Assembly (NCBI GenBank): GCA_009809945.1
Contig: WTPW01000432.1
Location: 112,387 to 176,386 of the forward strand
From: Gigaspora margarita
Lineage: Eukaryota; Glomeromycota; Glomeromycetes; Diversisporales; Gigasporaceae
Length of the DNA: 64,000 bases
Direction of reading: 5' to 3'
Positions 54,943-64,000 of the stretch are shown in pieces (the first letter of the stretch is position 1; every line of letters starts with the position of its first letter). Both the position numbers and the translations under genes were made by a program. The notes under the pieces are model-generated. The model worked only from the letters and a program-made list of their open reading frames with translations, made no database searches and was not told the DNA's origin.

Positions 54943-57589
54943 ATGTTCGAACTAATAATGACATTTTTTAGCTTTTGGCTAATAGTTCATATAATCGTTC
55001 ATTTTATACAGCAAAGATTACAATCAAAAGTATAATATGACTTTCTTAAAAAAATTGACGTATCAAAATCATTCATTTTCTTTAATAAAAAAAAATTTTA
55101 TTTTATTTATAGCAAGCATTGACAAGCATCTCTCGAACATCATCAAGTCTTCCTATGTCAAACTTACGACATCCGACATTTCAAATATCAAATAATCCTT
55201 TTAATATACGATTTTCAACTATTATTTTAAATAAATTTTTTGGATCAATCATTAAACTAATACCAAGATTTTGGAACATATGGTTTAATATTGGTGTATT
55301 GGTGGGAATTATAACTTTCTTTTTTGGTATTGGGATCATGATTTTGGCTAGTTGGAAACTTTTGATTGCAATATTTGGGTTATTTGGATCAAATTCGTCT
55401 TTCGAGACGAAAAATATATCTCCAAATATAGTAAAAAGGAGCTTTGAAGAAAATAATGTTAAATATGATATCAATGAAAATGACCATCAAGTATTCATTC
55501 CTGTGGTAAGTAAAATATATATATCTAAAAATCAACTCTTTCTATAACGAACTGTTGGTTCTGGCTGTTAAAAAAAAATTCGTTATATAAAATTCTATGT
55601 TTTCTTAAGAAAACATAACTCATTTTATACCGAACTATTATAAAATTCAAAAATTTTTAGCTCATTATGTCCAGAGTTCGTTATAGAGAGGTTCGGTATA
55701 AAGAGAGTTGACTGTTATATATATAACGATTTTAAAATAAACCAAAATTAGTATAAACCCTTAAAAAATATATATATATATTTAGATTCCTGGTATTACT
55801 TTACCAATTTCTCATTTTTGGTATTATCTTTTGGCGCTTTTGATGTGTGGAATATTCCATGAGGCCGGTCATGCTCTTGCTGCCGCAAAGTATATATATG
55901 TAATTATCATGGTTTACTTTGTTGTTTATTTTACATATTAACTTTCTCTATTTACTTTAAAAGAGAAAATCTTGGAATTAGGTCGACAGGAATATTCTTA
56001 TATATCCTTTATCCGGGTGCTTTTGTAGAATTTAATTTAAATGAATTAAAAGAGCTTGAAGCTATTAAACAACTTCGCATAATATGCGCTGGAGTGTGGC
56101 ATAATGCTGTCTTATTTCTTTTTGGTACTTTTTTACTTAATGCTGGGATATTGACGATGTTTATGGGTAATACTGCTTGGAGGCTAGTGGATGATCTCGG
56201 TGTCAGTGTCGTTTCTGTTGAAAGTGTATGCTATAATAGTTTTATATATATATATATTTAATTGTATAATACGCGTCACTTTGGTTATATCGATATTTTT
56301 TAAATTTTTGATCCTATATACTTAATATTTATAAATGTCTCTGGTTAAACCGACATCTGGATATATCGGGCAATTTCTTTGTTTTTGGAGGGTGTCGATA
56401 TAACCAGATAACCAGAGCGACGTGTGTAACTATACAATAGTTTCTTATTACATATTTATTTAATAGGATACTGCTTTGTCTACTTATTTAAGGCCTTCAA
56501 TGTTAATAACGAAATTAGATGATTTTGACTTGTCAGAATCTTCATTAGATAGTTGGAACGATTATCTTTTACAGAATGAAAATCTATATATTGAATCTGC
56601 AGGATTTTGTGCTTCAAAACAGAATTCAACTTCGTTGGATTGTTGCGATATTTCTGTTGACCATCCTTATGGAAATGCAATAGATAATATAACTTCATGT
56701 TTCAAGAGAATTGATGAAAACTATTCACAAAAACTGGTTTGATTTTCACCTTTTTTTTTTTTTTTTATTATTATTATTAACTATTATCAGAATATTACTT
56801 TCTGACAAAATTGGTTTTTTTTTTTTTTCAAGGAATTGACATGTTTGCCCACAGTACCAATACTTGTAAATATTGACGTACAACGTTGCCTTAGTGATGC
56901 TGATTGTTCATCTGCTTCGCCAATATGTGTTTTACCATATACACCAAAAGGTTATCCGAAACCTTTAAGAATATATTTTAAGGATGCACCATGGGTTCAA
57001 GAAAATGATGATCAAGAGAAACTCGTATTATACCTTGGTGAACTCGCTGATGTATGGGAAATTGGTGAGATTTTTCAATTATAATTTGCAGAGGAATTTT
57101 CTATATATACAAATGTTTTTTCTCACACATGCATATTTAATTAAAAAATTAGTACAAGTTAGTATCCTTCAACCCAGATGGTCATGGATACCGACATGGA
57201 TTCCAATATCTATTGAGTTGACTTTACGGTAACGAAATCCAAATTTATTTTGTTATGTTTTAACTACTGGTAATTGATTATTTATAACCTTAATATGGTA
57301 TAAATTTATTATTTTTAGGTATACTATCTCTTTTTCACTTGCATTAGGCGTTCTTAACATATTGCCAGCATTTAAATTAGATGGGCATTATGCTTTAAAT
57401 GCAATATTACTTTTGGTATCTGGTGTCGATTGTGACTTAGATGACAGTGTCTATACAAGTAGTATTAAACATATAAGAAGAAAACGATTTGGAAAAGGAA
57501 TCATTTTCTTTGTTACAGGTTTAGTTGGATGGGTCGTTTTAGGAACTTTATTTTTTAGTCTGTTTGCTAATTACAATAAGGGTTTATAA
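54943..57589 (+). CDS. Site-2 protease (S2P, MBTPS2-like), 8 exons, 562 aa
   Basis: Exons: 54,943-55,029, 55,113-55,505, 55,786-55,889, 55,964-56,225, 56,467-56,736, 56,833-57,064, 57,159-57,228, 57,319-57,589; all GT-AG and in frame. The protein is a multipass membrane zinc metalloprotease: an N-terminal hydrophobic segment (FFSFWLIVHIIVHFI), another near residues 80-115, then the zinc site HEAGH (185-189) and NILPAFKLDGH, whose Asp (about 494) is the third metal ligand. PGAFVE and CAGVWHN follow HEAGH as in the family. A Cys-rich lumenal region (GFC, CC, CLP, C..D..C) lies between. S2P makes the second, intramembrane cut that frees membrane-tethered transcription factors of the SREBP/ATF6 type in the Golgi. 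Length fits the eukaryotic family (about 520). AATAAA lies at 57,676-57,681. Introns 2 and 4 contain MITEs. Confidence 0.92.
55530..55715. mobile_element. MITE inside S2P intron 2
   Basis: CAACTCTTTCTATAACGAAC faces GTTATAGAGAGG..AAAGAGAGTTG, with an inner palindrome TTTTCTTAAGAAAA. It makes this intron 280 bases against 74-96 for most others of the gene. Splice sites lie outside it. A related GTTCATTATAGAGAGAATTAG remnant is near 54,740. Confidence 0.65.
56266..56430. mobile_element. MITE inside S2P intron 4
   Basis: TACGCGTCACTTTGGTTATA at the left resembles the inverted right end TACACACGTCGCTCTGGTTA; GGTTATATCGATA and TGTCGATATAACC repeat inside. It accounts for the 241-base length of intron 4. 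GC-richer than the intron around it. Confidence 0.6.
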
Positions 57590-57918
57590 GCCTTTTATCC
57601 AAGATATTTGCTGAATTTTAATTATTTTTAGTACATATTGTATATGTTATGTAAGGTCATTGTATATTCGTTTCAAATAAAAGAAATTATCATTTGTAAA
57701 ATGGTTATATGTGTAACCTTATTAATGTATAAATAGAATTTCACCATAAATTTTCTAGTCAGTGTTATGTTTCAGAATCCTAGAAAATGATTTTAATATT
57801 TCTTTTATTATTTGTCATTTAATCACACCATCCATTAAAGGGTCTGTACATCGCAATTTTCTTTTTTTAGATATCATTGATTTTGCATGTGATGTAAGCT
57901 AAAGAACATATCGATAAG
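57590..57918 (+). other. S2P 3' UTR and flank
   Basis: Holds TGTATATGTTATGTAAGG and AATAAA (57,676-57,681), a normal 3' end about 90 bases after the stop. No other feature before the hAT MITE duplication at 57,911. Confidence 0.6.
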
Positions 57919-58743
57919 CAGTGATGGTAAATGACCTGGTCATTTGCAAATTTTTCAAATGACCCCAAATGACCCCGAAATGACCGGTCATTAACGGTCA
58001 TCTCAACTTTGGGTCATTTAGAAATGACTCGTGACCAAATGACCATGGTCATTTAGAAATGACCGAGGTCATTTGAGGGTCATTTAGTCATTAGGCCATC
58101 GTGCTTATAGAATTTGTATCCCATATATAATATTTTCTACATAGATTGATCAACTTAACTGCATAACGATAATGCATACGTATAGGTTTCGAAGTAAGCT
58201 GGGTTGGGCTAGGTATTTGTGCCAAAACTCAATAAATTATATGCCCGGTCCCACCTAGAAATAGTAAATAACTCGATCGTTTGATCGAAATTCAAATAAC
58301 CATTAAATCATGACAAGATCATTTTGGTTATTACTGATAAGTTCATTTAGTTCGTTGGCATATAAAATAATTTTGTTGATCGAATTGTTCGTATAAAAAG
58401 TTATCAAACTTTATTACTTTCCTTATTGATAATCTTAGCTATAGATTAAAGTTCCAAATTTTATTAAGACAATTAATATTTATGTCTTAAGGTGTTCGAA
58501 ATATGCAATTTATTATTTCGAACAACTTTACTTAAGACATAAATATTAATTGACTTATAGCTACAATTATTGATCATGTTTAAATTTTGTTTGGCGGCCA
58601 ACTCTGATTGGCTAAAGAGCTTTAGAATATTAACTAACATATGTTAAATGACCTTCTAGGTCATTTGAGCCTCGAAATGACCCAATGACTAGTCATTTGT
58701 CATTTGGGTCATTTGGGTCATTTCAGGTCATTTACCATCACTG
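57919..58743. mobile_element. hAT MITE, 825 bases, perfect 8-base TSD
   Basis: CAGTGATGGTAAATGACC and its exact inverse bound the element; TCGATAAG flanks it at 57,911-57,918 and 58,744-58,751. Both subterminal regions (57,925-58,095 and 58,645-58,735) consist of many AAATGACC/GGTCATTT copies, presumed transposase-binding sites. The middle contains a GC-normal stretch and a foldback (about 58,430-58,560, GACATAAATATTAATTG arms). Confidence 0.9.
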
Positions 58744-58751
58744 TCGATAAG

Positions 58752-60267
58752 TATAATTTAGCAAAGTTTTTGATCAATAAGGCGTCCTCAAGCACCTCCT
58801 TCAATGGATTCAATAAAGAATCTGATCGGTCCATTTGATTGAACTGGCCAACCTAATCATATTCATTTGAGAAAGTCCGTGTACAATATGACATCACGTA
58901 CATCTAGGGTGAATGGAATAAGGGTGTGCAGGGGGTTGGTTCTGGACAGAACTTTTTAGGGACCGTCCAGAACTAATCAGAAATTAGTCCAAATAATCAC
59001 ATAGTCTGAACCGAGTGTCGTTTTTTTGACATCTCAAATGGAATTTATATAGTATGATCAAAAAATGATGTTTTTTATAAGAAATTTAAATGGGTTTAAA
59101 CTTAATTGGGTGATTAATAATATTTTTATTAGATAATTATATATTCTTCGATTGATGAAGTAAGACAAAATTAGTTAATGCATATGGTGATTTTTTTATA
59201 GTCTTTGTTTTCTTTCCGTTCTTTATCATTTGAATGAGATATTGGGATAATTAGATCAGCCAGGGCCGCCCCCCGGAAGTTCGGATCGCAGCACCCTGAT
59301 ATATTTTTTTAAAAATTCAAATATGTTACTAAAAATATTTTGCCGAAATTTGCCATGATAGGATATTATGATACCCTATTGTAAAGTTTGGGCAATATTA
59401 ATATTTATAACTTATATCTTTGAATTAAAAGATGTGCTGTGGCAGTGATCGACCCAACCTTCCGGGGTGACCCTGGCTGGTTCATCAAATTCTGCAATAA
59501 GAACGCGACGCGTTTTTCTTTATAAAAGAGAATAACCCCTGAGATGAGATATCATAATTAATTCCCTTTACGAATGACCCGACATACATATTTTGATAAA
59601 AATAATGCCCAAGGTTAGAGCATTTATAGATTCCGGATACGTATATATAAACAAGACTATGAGAACCTTATCTATGGTAAAGCAGAAGATACACTTGCAA
59701 AAAACATTTGTGAGCTTATAAATAAAAGTTCAGATCCCACAAAAATACAGAAAGCTAGTAACCTTTAAAGAAGAGTATTTTTCTTACATAAAAATTGTTT
59801 TCTGCAATAATCTTTTAGATAATTGCAGTTGTTCACAACATAGAAAGTTCAACATTTAGTTGTTCTTCTGAGATCTTTTAGATCATATAGAACCCAGACA
59901 TTTCTCATATACCGTATAACACTGTTTAAAGTACCTACATTCCACACGTGATCTTGGGGGTACATTACATGGGGAGGTACTATAGACGGGAGGGGGTACT
60001 ATACATTTCTCAGGGGTTGGTTTCACTACTAGCACGTTACGCTACTAACACGTCGCTTTATACTTATTTTTTTTTTGAATAAACGCGTGCAAGTTTTGAT
60101 CAGGATGAACTTGAGCCTGCTAGTAATAATAGTGAAATCGAATAGATTTGTGATTATCGTAAATAAAGGGGGTACTTTACATACTTTACATTCTACACAA
60201 ATTATGCTATTTAAAGTACCCGGGGTATAATACAAAAATCACGTTTCAAAAACGTTAGGGGTACTTT
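58752..60267. other. Intergenic with a small MITE, no gene recognised
   Basis: 59,257-59,479: CAGCCAGGGCCGCCCC and inverted CAGCCAGGGTCACCCC ends, about 223 bases. 59,533-60,017 is bounded by AACCCCTGAGA and TCTCAGGGGTT, perhaps another element. GGTACTTTACAT/TTTAAAGTACC motifs repeat between 59,925 and 60,225. Several short non-repetitive stretches (58,790-58,930; 59,600-59,800) have no convincing coding structure. Confidence 0.45.
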
Positions 60268-62333
60268 TAGGGATGGGCAATTATATTATACCATATCTGA
60301 TATAATATAAATGGTATAATAACTGTATAATTGGTATAGTATAATTAAGAAAATATTATATAATTGGTATAATATTTAGTATAACAAAATTAACCAATAA
60401 CAATTAAGAATGATATATTATATTTAATAAAAATATAATTAAAATTATACTATCCCTTAATTTGTTATGCAGGCAAATTTGTTTGCATAAATTTTAAATT
60501 TTTAAATTTTTTAAATAAAACTTAAATATTAATTTTAGCTATATACTTTCTAAGTAAAAAATATAATATTAGTTCTGTTTTATTAACTTTATTATAAAAA
60601 TTTTTAAAAATTATTAAAAAACTTTGGTGTAATAAAAGTTTAAAGTTTTTGTTTTGGTACTTTTATTATAAAATTTTTTCTTCAGATTTTTTCAAATTTT
60701 ATATGTTTCCATCTAAAAAAAAATTTTTACTTCTAATACAAGTCTTAATTTTTACAAGTAAATCTTTTAAAGTGCAATAATTAAAGTTGTAATCCTTTAT
60801 ATAAACTACAATATTGTATTAGGAACTATATTTTTAAAACCAATATTTAAAGAATTCACCAAGATATTGTAAATTATTTTTTTGATTAAAAAATTTCTTT
60901 AAAATTCAATATTTTTAGCTTATAAGCAACATAAACTTTTTGTCTTATAATATAAATTTAAATAATTCAAAAATATAATCCTTANNNNNNNNNNNNNNNN
61001 NNNNNNNNNNNNNNNNNNNNNNNNNNNNNNNNNNNNNNNNNNNNNNNNNNNNNNNNNNNNNNNNNNNNNNNNNNNNNNNNNNNNNNNNNNNNNNNNNNNN
61101 NNNNNNNNNNNNNNNNNNNNNNNNNNNNNNNNNNNNNNNNNNNNNNNNNNNNNNNNNNNNNNNNNNNNNNNNNNNNNNNNNNNNNNNNNNNNNNNNNNNN
61201 NNNNNNNNNNNNNNNNNNNNNNNNNNNNNNNNNNNNNNNNNNNNNNNNNNNNNNNNNNNNNNNNNNNNNNNNNNNNNNNNNNNNNNNNNNNNNNNNNNNN
61301 NNNNNNNTATGTATATTAATTAGCAAATTTGTTTTAAAGTTAAACTACTAGAGTTTGACAGGAGTATGAACTTGTTTCTTAACTTAGTCTGTGCTAGACT
61401 TTTTAAAAACTAGGCTGGGATTATGCTAGACATACTATTTAATATTTCTATTTAATTTCTTTTGTTATTTGATAGATTTACATCTTTGTATGCATTATTA
61501 TCCCTTAGTTTGTAAAGGTTTGCAAGCAAATTTGTCTGCATAATTACTATAAATATATCTCTGATCTACTTTTTTAATCATTTAAAATATTTAAATAAAA
61601 TTTAGTATAATAATATTTAAAAATAAGGATTATATTTTTGAATTATTTAAATTTATATTATAAGACAAAAAGTTTATGTTGCTTATAAGCTAAAAATATT
61701 GAATTTTAAAGAAATTTTTTAATCAAAAAAATAATTTACAATATCTTGGTGAATTCTTTAAATATTGGTTTTAAAAATATAGTTCCTAATACAATATTGT
61801 AGTTTATATAAAGGATTACAACTTTAATTATTGCACTTTAAAAGATTTACTTGTAAAAATTAAGACTTGTATTAGAAGTAAAAATTTTTTTTTAGATGGA
61901 AACATATAAAATTTGAAAAAATCTGAAGAAAAAATTTTATAATAAAAGTACCAAAACAAAAACTTTAAACTTTTATTACACCAAAGTTTTTTAATAATTT
62001 TTAAAAATTTTTATAATAAAGTTAATAAAACAGAACTAATATTATATTTTTTACTTAGAAAGTATATAGCTAAAATTAATATTTAAGTTTTATTTAAAAA
62101 ATTTAAAAATTTAAAATTTATGCAAACAAATTTGCCTGCATAACAAATTAAGGGATAGTATAATTTTAATTATATTTTTATTAAATATAATATATCATTC
62201 TTAATTGTTANTNGTTAATTTTGTTATACTAAATATTATACCAATTATATAATATTTTCTTAATTATACTATACCAATTATACAGTTATTATACCATTTA
62301 TATTATACGGTATAATATAATTGCCCATCCCTA
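60268..62333. mobile_element. 2-kb long-inverted-repeat element, centre partly unsequenced
   Basis: TAGGGATGGGCAATTATAT and its inverse bound two arms of more than 700 bases that mirror each other closely. Each arm contains a family A MITE at the mirrored position (60,453 onward; 61,501-62,155, TA-flanked). TAGGGATGGGCAA ends resemble hAT-type TIRs, but no 8-base duplication is seen (GGTACTTT / GCTCCAGG). The known centre (61,308-61,500) is single-copy and non-coding. Confidence 0.7.
60985..61307. other. Assembly gap (323 N)
   Basis: Lies in the left arm of the long inverted repeat, at the point where its family A copy should finish; the mirrored right arm is complete. Confidence 0.97.
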
Positions 62334-63863
62334 GCTCCAGGAAATACCCAATACCAGGACCCATACAGCAGTTACGTGAATCACCAGACCCCATAGATGG
62401 CATGGATCTAGGACTCTGGATATCTAGCACAGAGGTTATACATTACATGTTTTGGCAAAAACCCCTAAAATTTGGGAAGCAAAAAAACAGGTTTGGCAAT
62501 TATCTTGGCATCTAGTAGTTCAATTTGTATGAACTTTTTTTAAATTAAAGCTTTCAGTAAGGCACATCTAACAAAAAAAAGTTTATTTAATTCTTATTCA
62601 CTGGATCAAAAGTTATTTAAACAAATGTAGTTTTGTTGTTTTTAACAAATTAGTTCAAAATTGGCCAAAACCCAATGTTCAGAGTCCTACCTCTATACTA
62701 GATATCTAGGTTTCTGATCATATTGTAGTTGTAACATTCTATAACCAGGAGGTGTGCAGTTCTTTTAGATTTTTATAGTTATCAATACTGATTACAATAT
62801 TATACAAAAGTATTTAATTGCCAAATCTGAATAAGATTAGTATTATAACAATATAGTACAAATCTGAATTAGGCCTATATATATTAGGCATAAAACATGT
62901 TCTCTTAAAATAGACCAAAATGTTATCTATAATTAAAATTTTTAAAAAAATATAAATTTACTATATAACTTTGAGCTTAAATTCTTTTAAATCTAATTTA
63001 TTAACTTAAAAATAAATTTTACAGTTATATAAAACAAAAAAAGAAAAAAATTAGAGCTTAAAAACCAAGTTATAATTTTGTTAATTTTGTACAATTTCAA
63101 AATATAATTTTGTCAAAAACAAATATTTACTAATTTTAAATTAGCAATTATATGAGAGTAAGTTAGTAGAAAGGAAACAAATTATTTTTAGTAAAATTTT
63201 TTAATTTTTAAATTAAAAATAACTATTTAGTCAAATTTTAATTTTGAAATTATATAGAATTAAAATAAAAAAAAATTATTAAATTTATTAAAATAGTTGT
63301 TAAGATATTTAAGCTTAAAGTTAAGAAAGCTTTTACTTAAAAAAATTGTTCTTTTTTACTAACTCATCACATATATAAAATTATGCTCTGAACAATTTTA
63401 CTTAGTAGCAAAATATAGATGGTCTTGACAAAAAAATAGGTTAGCTATATACTAAAGTTAAAATATTTGGTTATCAAGATAACCTGCTTTGGGCTTCTAA
63501 ATAAACTTGTTCAGCAGGTAATTTTGCTTATATCAAAATCAAAACATGTTTTCTCAAATATATATATATATTTTTTTATGTCAAAGTTACCACTATAGAG
63601 CAAGACGGAAATTCATTTTGATTGGTCACATGACAATTTTCGATCTTCAAAAATAGCCAATCAAATTGTGCCAAATTTGCCAAAAATGCAATTCTTGAGC
63701 AACTTCGCTCATATGACAAAATCGTAACACGTTAGGTTTTAATTATCATCGTTTAACTACAAGCTTTCAAGTATTTTTTATTATGTTTGAAAACTTGGGA
63801 TCGAATGGGATCGAATGTTCTGCCAAGTTTTCGTAGTACTAACTTTTTATTTTTTTTTTACAT
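62334..63863. other. AT-rich intergenic with a foldback remnant
   Basis: About 63,150-63,350 is a copy of the foldback family with centre TATAGAATTAAAATAAAA; 63,375-63,415 has GAACAATTTTACTTAGTAG. 63,600-63,720 (GATTGGTCACATGACAATTT, AGCCAATCAAATTG) may be the promoter side of an unseen gene or an element end. The 64-codon frame at 62,321-62,515 begins inside the preceding element's end and has no domain. Confidence 0.45.
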
Positions 63864-64000
63864 TTACCAATCGTTAATAGCATTAAGTGCCACTAAAAAA
63901 GCGTCAGGGTTCTCCCTTCTTACTTCCTCCACTGTATCATCTTCCTGATCAGGTTCTTCTACATTTTTTTCTTGTTTTTCTTCTTTGGTGAGAGCGTTAG
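63864..64000 (-). CDS. 3' end of an unidentified gene, acidic C terminus
   Basis: Reading leftward from the window edge there are 45 complete codons ending at TAA (63,866-63,864). The peptide is first Lys/Glu-rich (TKEEKQEKNVEEPDQEDD), then VEEVRRENPDAFLVALNAIN and DW. The base composition is much less AT-skewed than its surroundings, as in the exons of the other genes. A conserved-looking short C-terminal motif after an acidic linker is all that can be seen; the protein family cannot be named from this. Confidence 0.5.
   Translation of the reverse strand, partial: NALTKEEKQEKNVEEPDQEDDTVEEVRRENPDAFLVALNAINDW

Noticed and set aside
60982-61326. 114-codon minus-strand frame
   Set aside because: Almost entirely N; only a few real codons at the edge.

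Overview
This is a very AT-rich eukaryotic window. It holds three intact-looking multi-exon genes, the tail of a fourth, and otherwise almost only nested transposable elements. The introns are short (44 to 280 bases, GT-AG) and the gene set is a site-2 protease, a FIST-domain protein and a PDCD7/U11-U12 59K-like protein. With the extreme AT content and dense MITE load, this best fits a repeat-rich early-diverging fungus, for example a Glomeromycotina species such as Rhizophagus. That assignment is inference; no rRNA or barcode gene is present.

Layout. Bases 1-5,580 hold about three tandem copies of a roughly 680-base repeat (family B), interrupted by a TIR element, a tRNA-headed retroposon, poly(A) retroposons and small inserts. 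Bases 5,583-15,521 are one TIR element with TAA target duplications, made of a tandem array of palindromes. A complete but dead 8-kb LINE (7,412-15,401, minus strand, 17-base target duplication) sits inside it. Bases 16,810-19,693 form a three-level nest with an interstitial telomeric repeat and a minisatellite. Bases 19,850-38,900 are gene-free: foldback elements, a second TAA-type TIR element (26,278-29,500) and several hAT-like and mariner-like MITEs. The minus-strand PDCD7-like gene (38,952-40,221, 7 exons) follows. Bases 40,400-48,990 return to MITEs, including an unsequenced gap framed by perfect 114-base inverted repeats. The FIST-domain gene (48,991-50,992, 8 exons including a 14-base microexon) and the site-2 protease gene (54,943-57,589, 8 exons) are on the plus strand, separated by a 1.26-kb mariner-like element and foldback elements. 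Bases 57,919-62,333 contain a hAT MITE and a 2-kb inverted repeat with a central gap. The window ends inside the 3' end of a minus-strand gene.

The genes are unrelated in function: minor-spliceosome recognition, FIST sensing or ubiquitin-linked roles, and intramembrane proteolysis of ER/Golgi transcription factors. I see no operon-like or pathway linkage. Target-site duplications and empty sites allow many of the insertions to be ordered in time.

Data-quality warning: across the first 19 kb, about 55-60 short runs of exactly seven or more A fall at the same phase, positions 60n+14 to 60n+20. In places where a repeat copy or palindrome arm predicts the base, they have replaced other sequence. 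They look like a file or assembly artefact, not biology, and affect base-level reading of that part, including the LINE.
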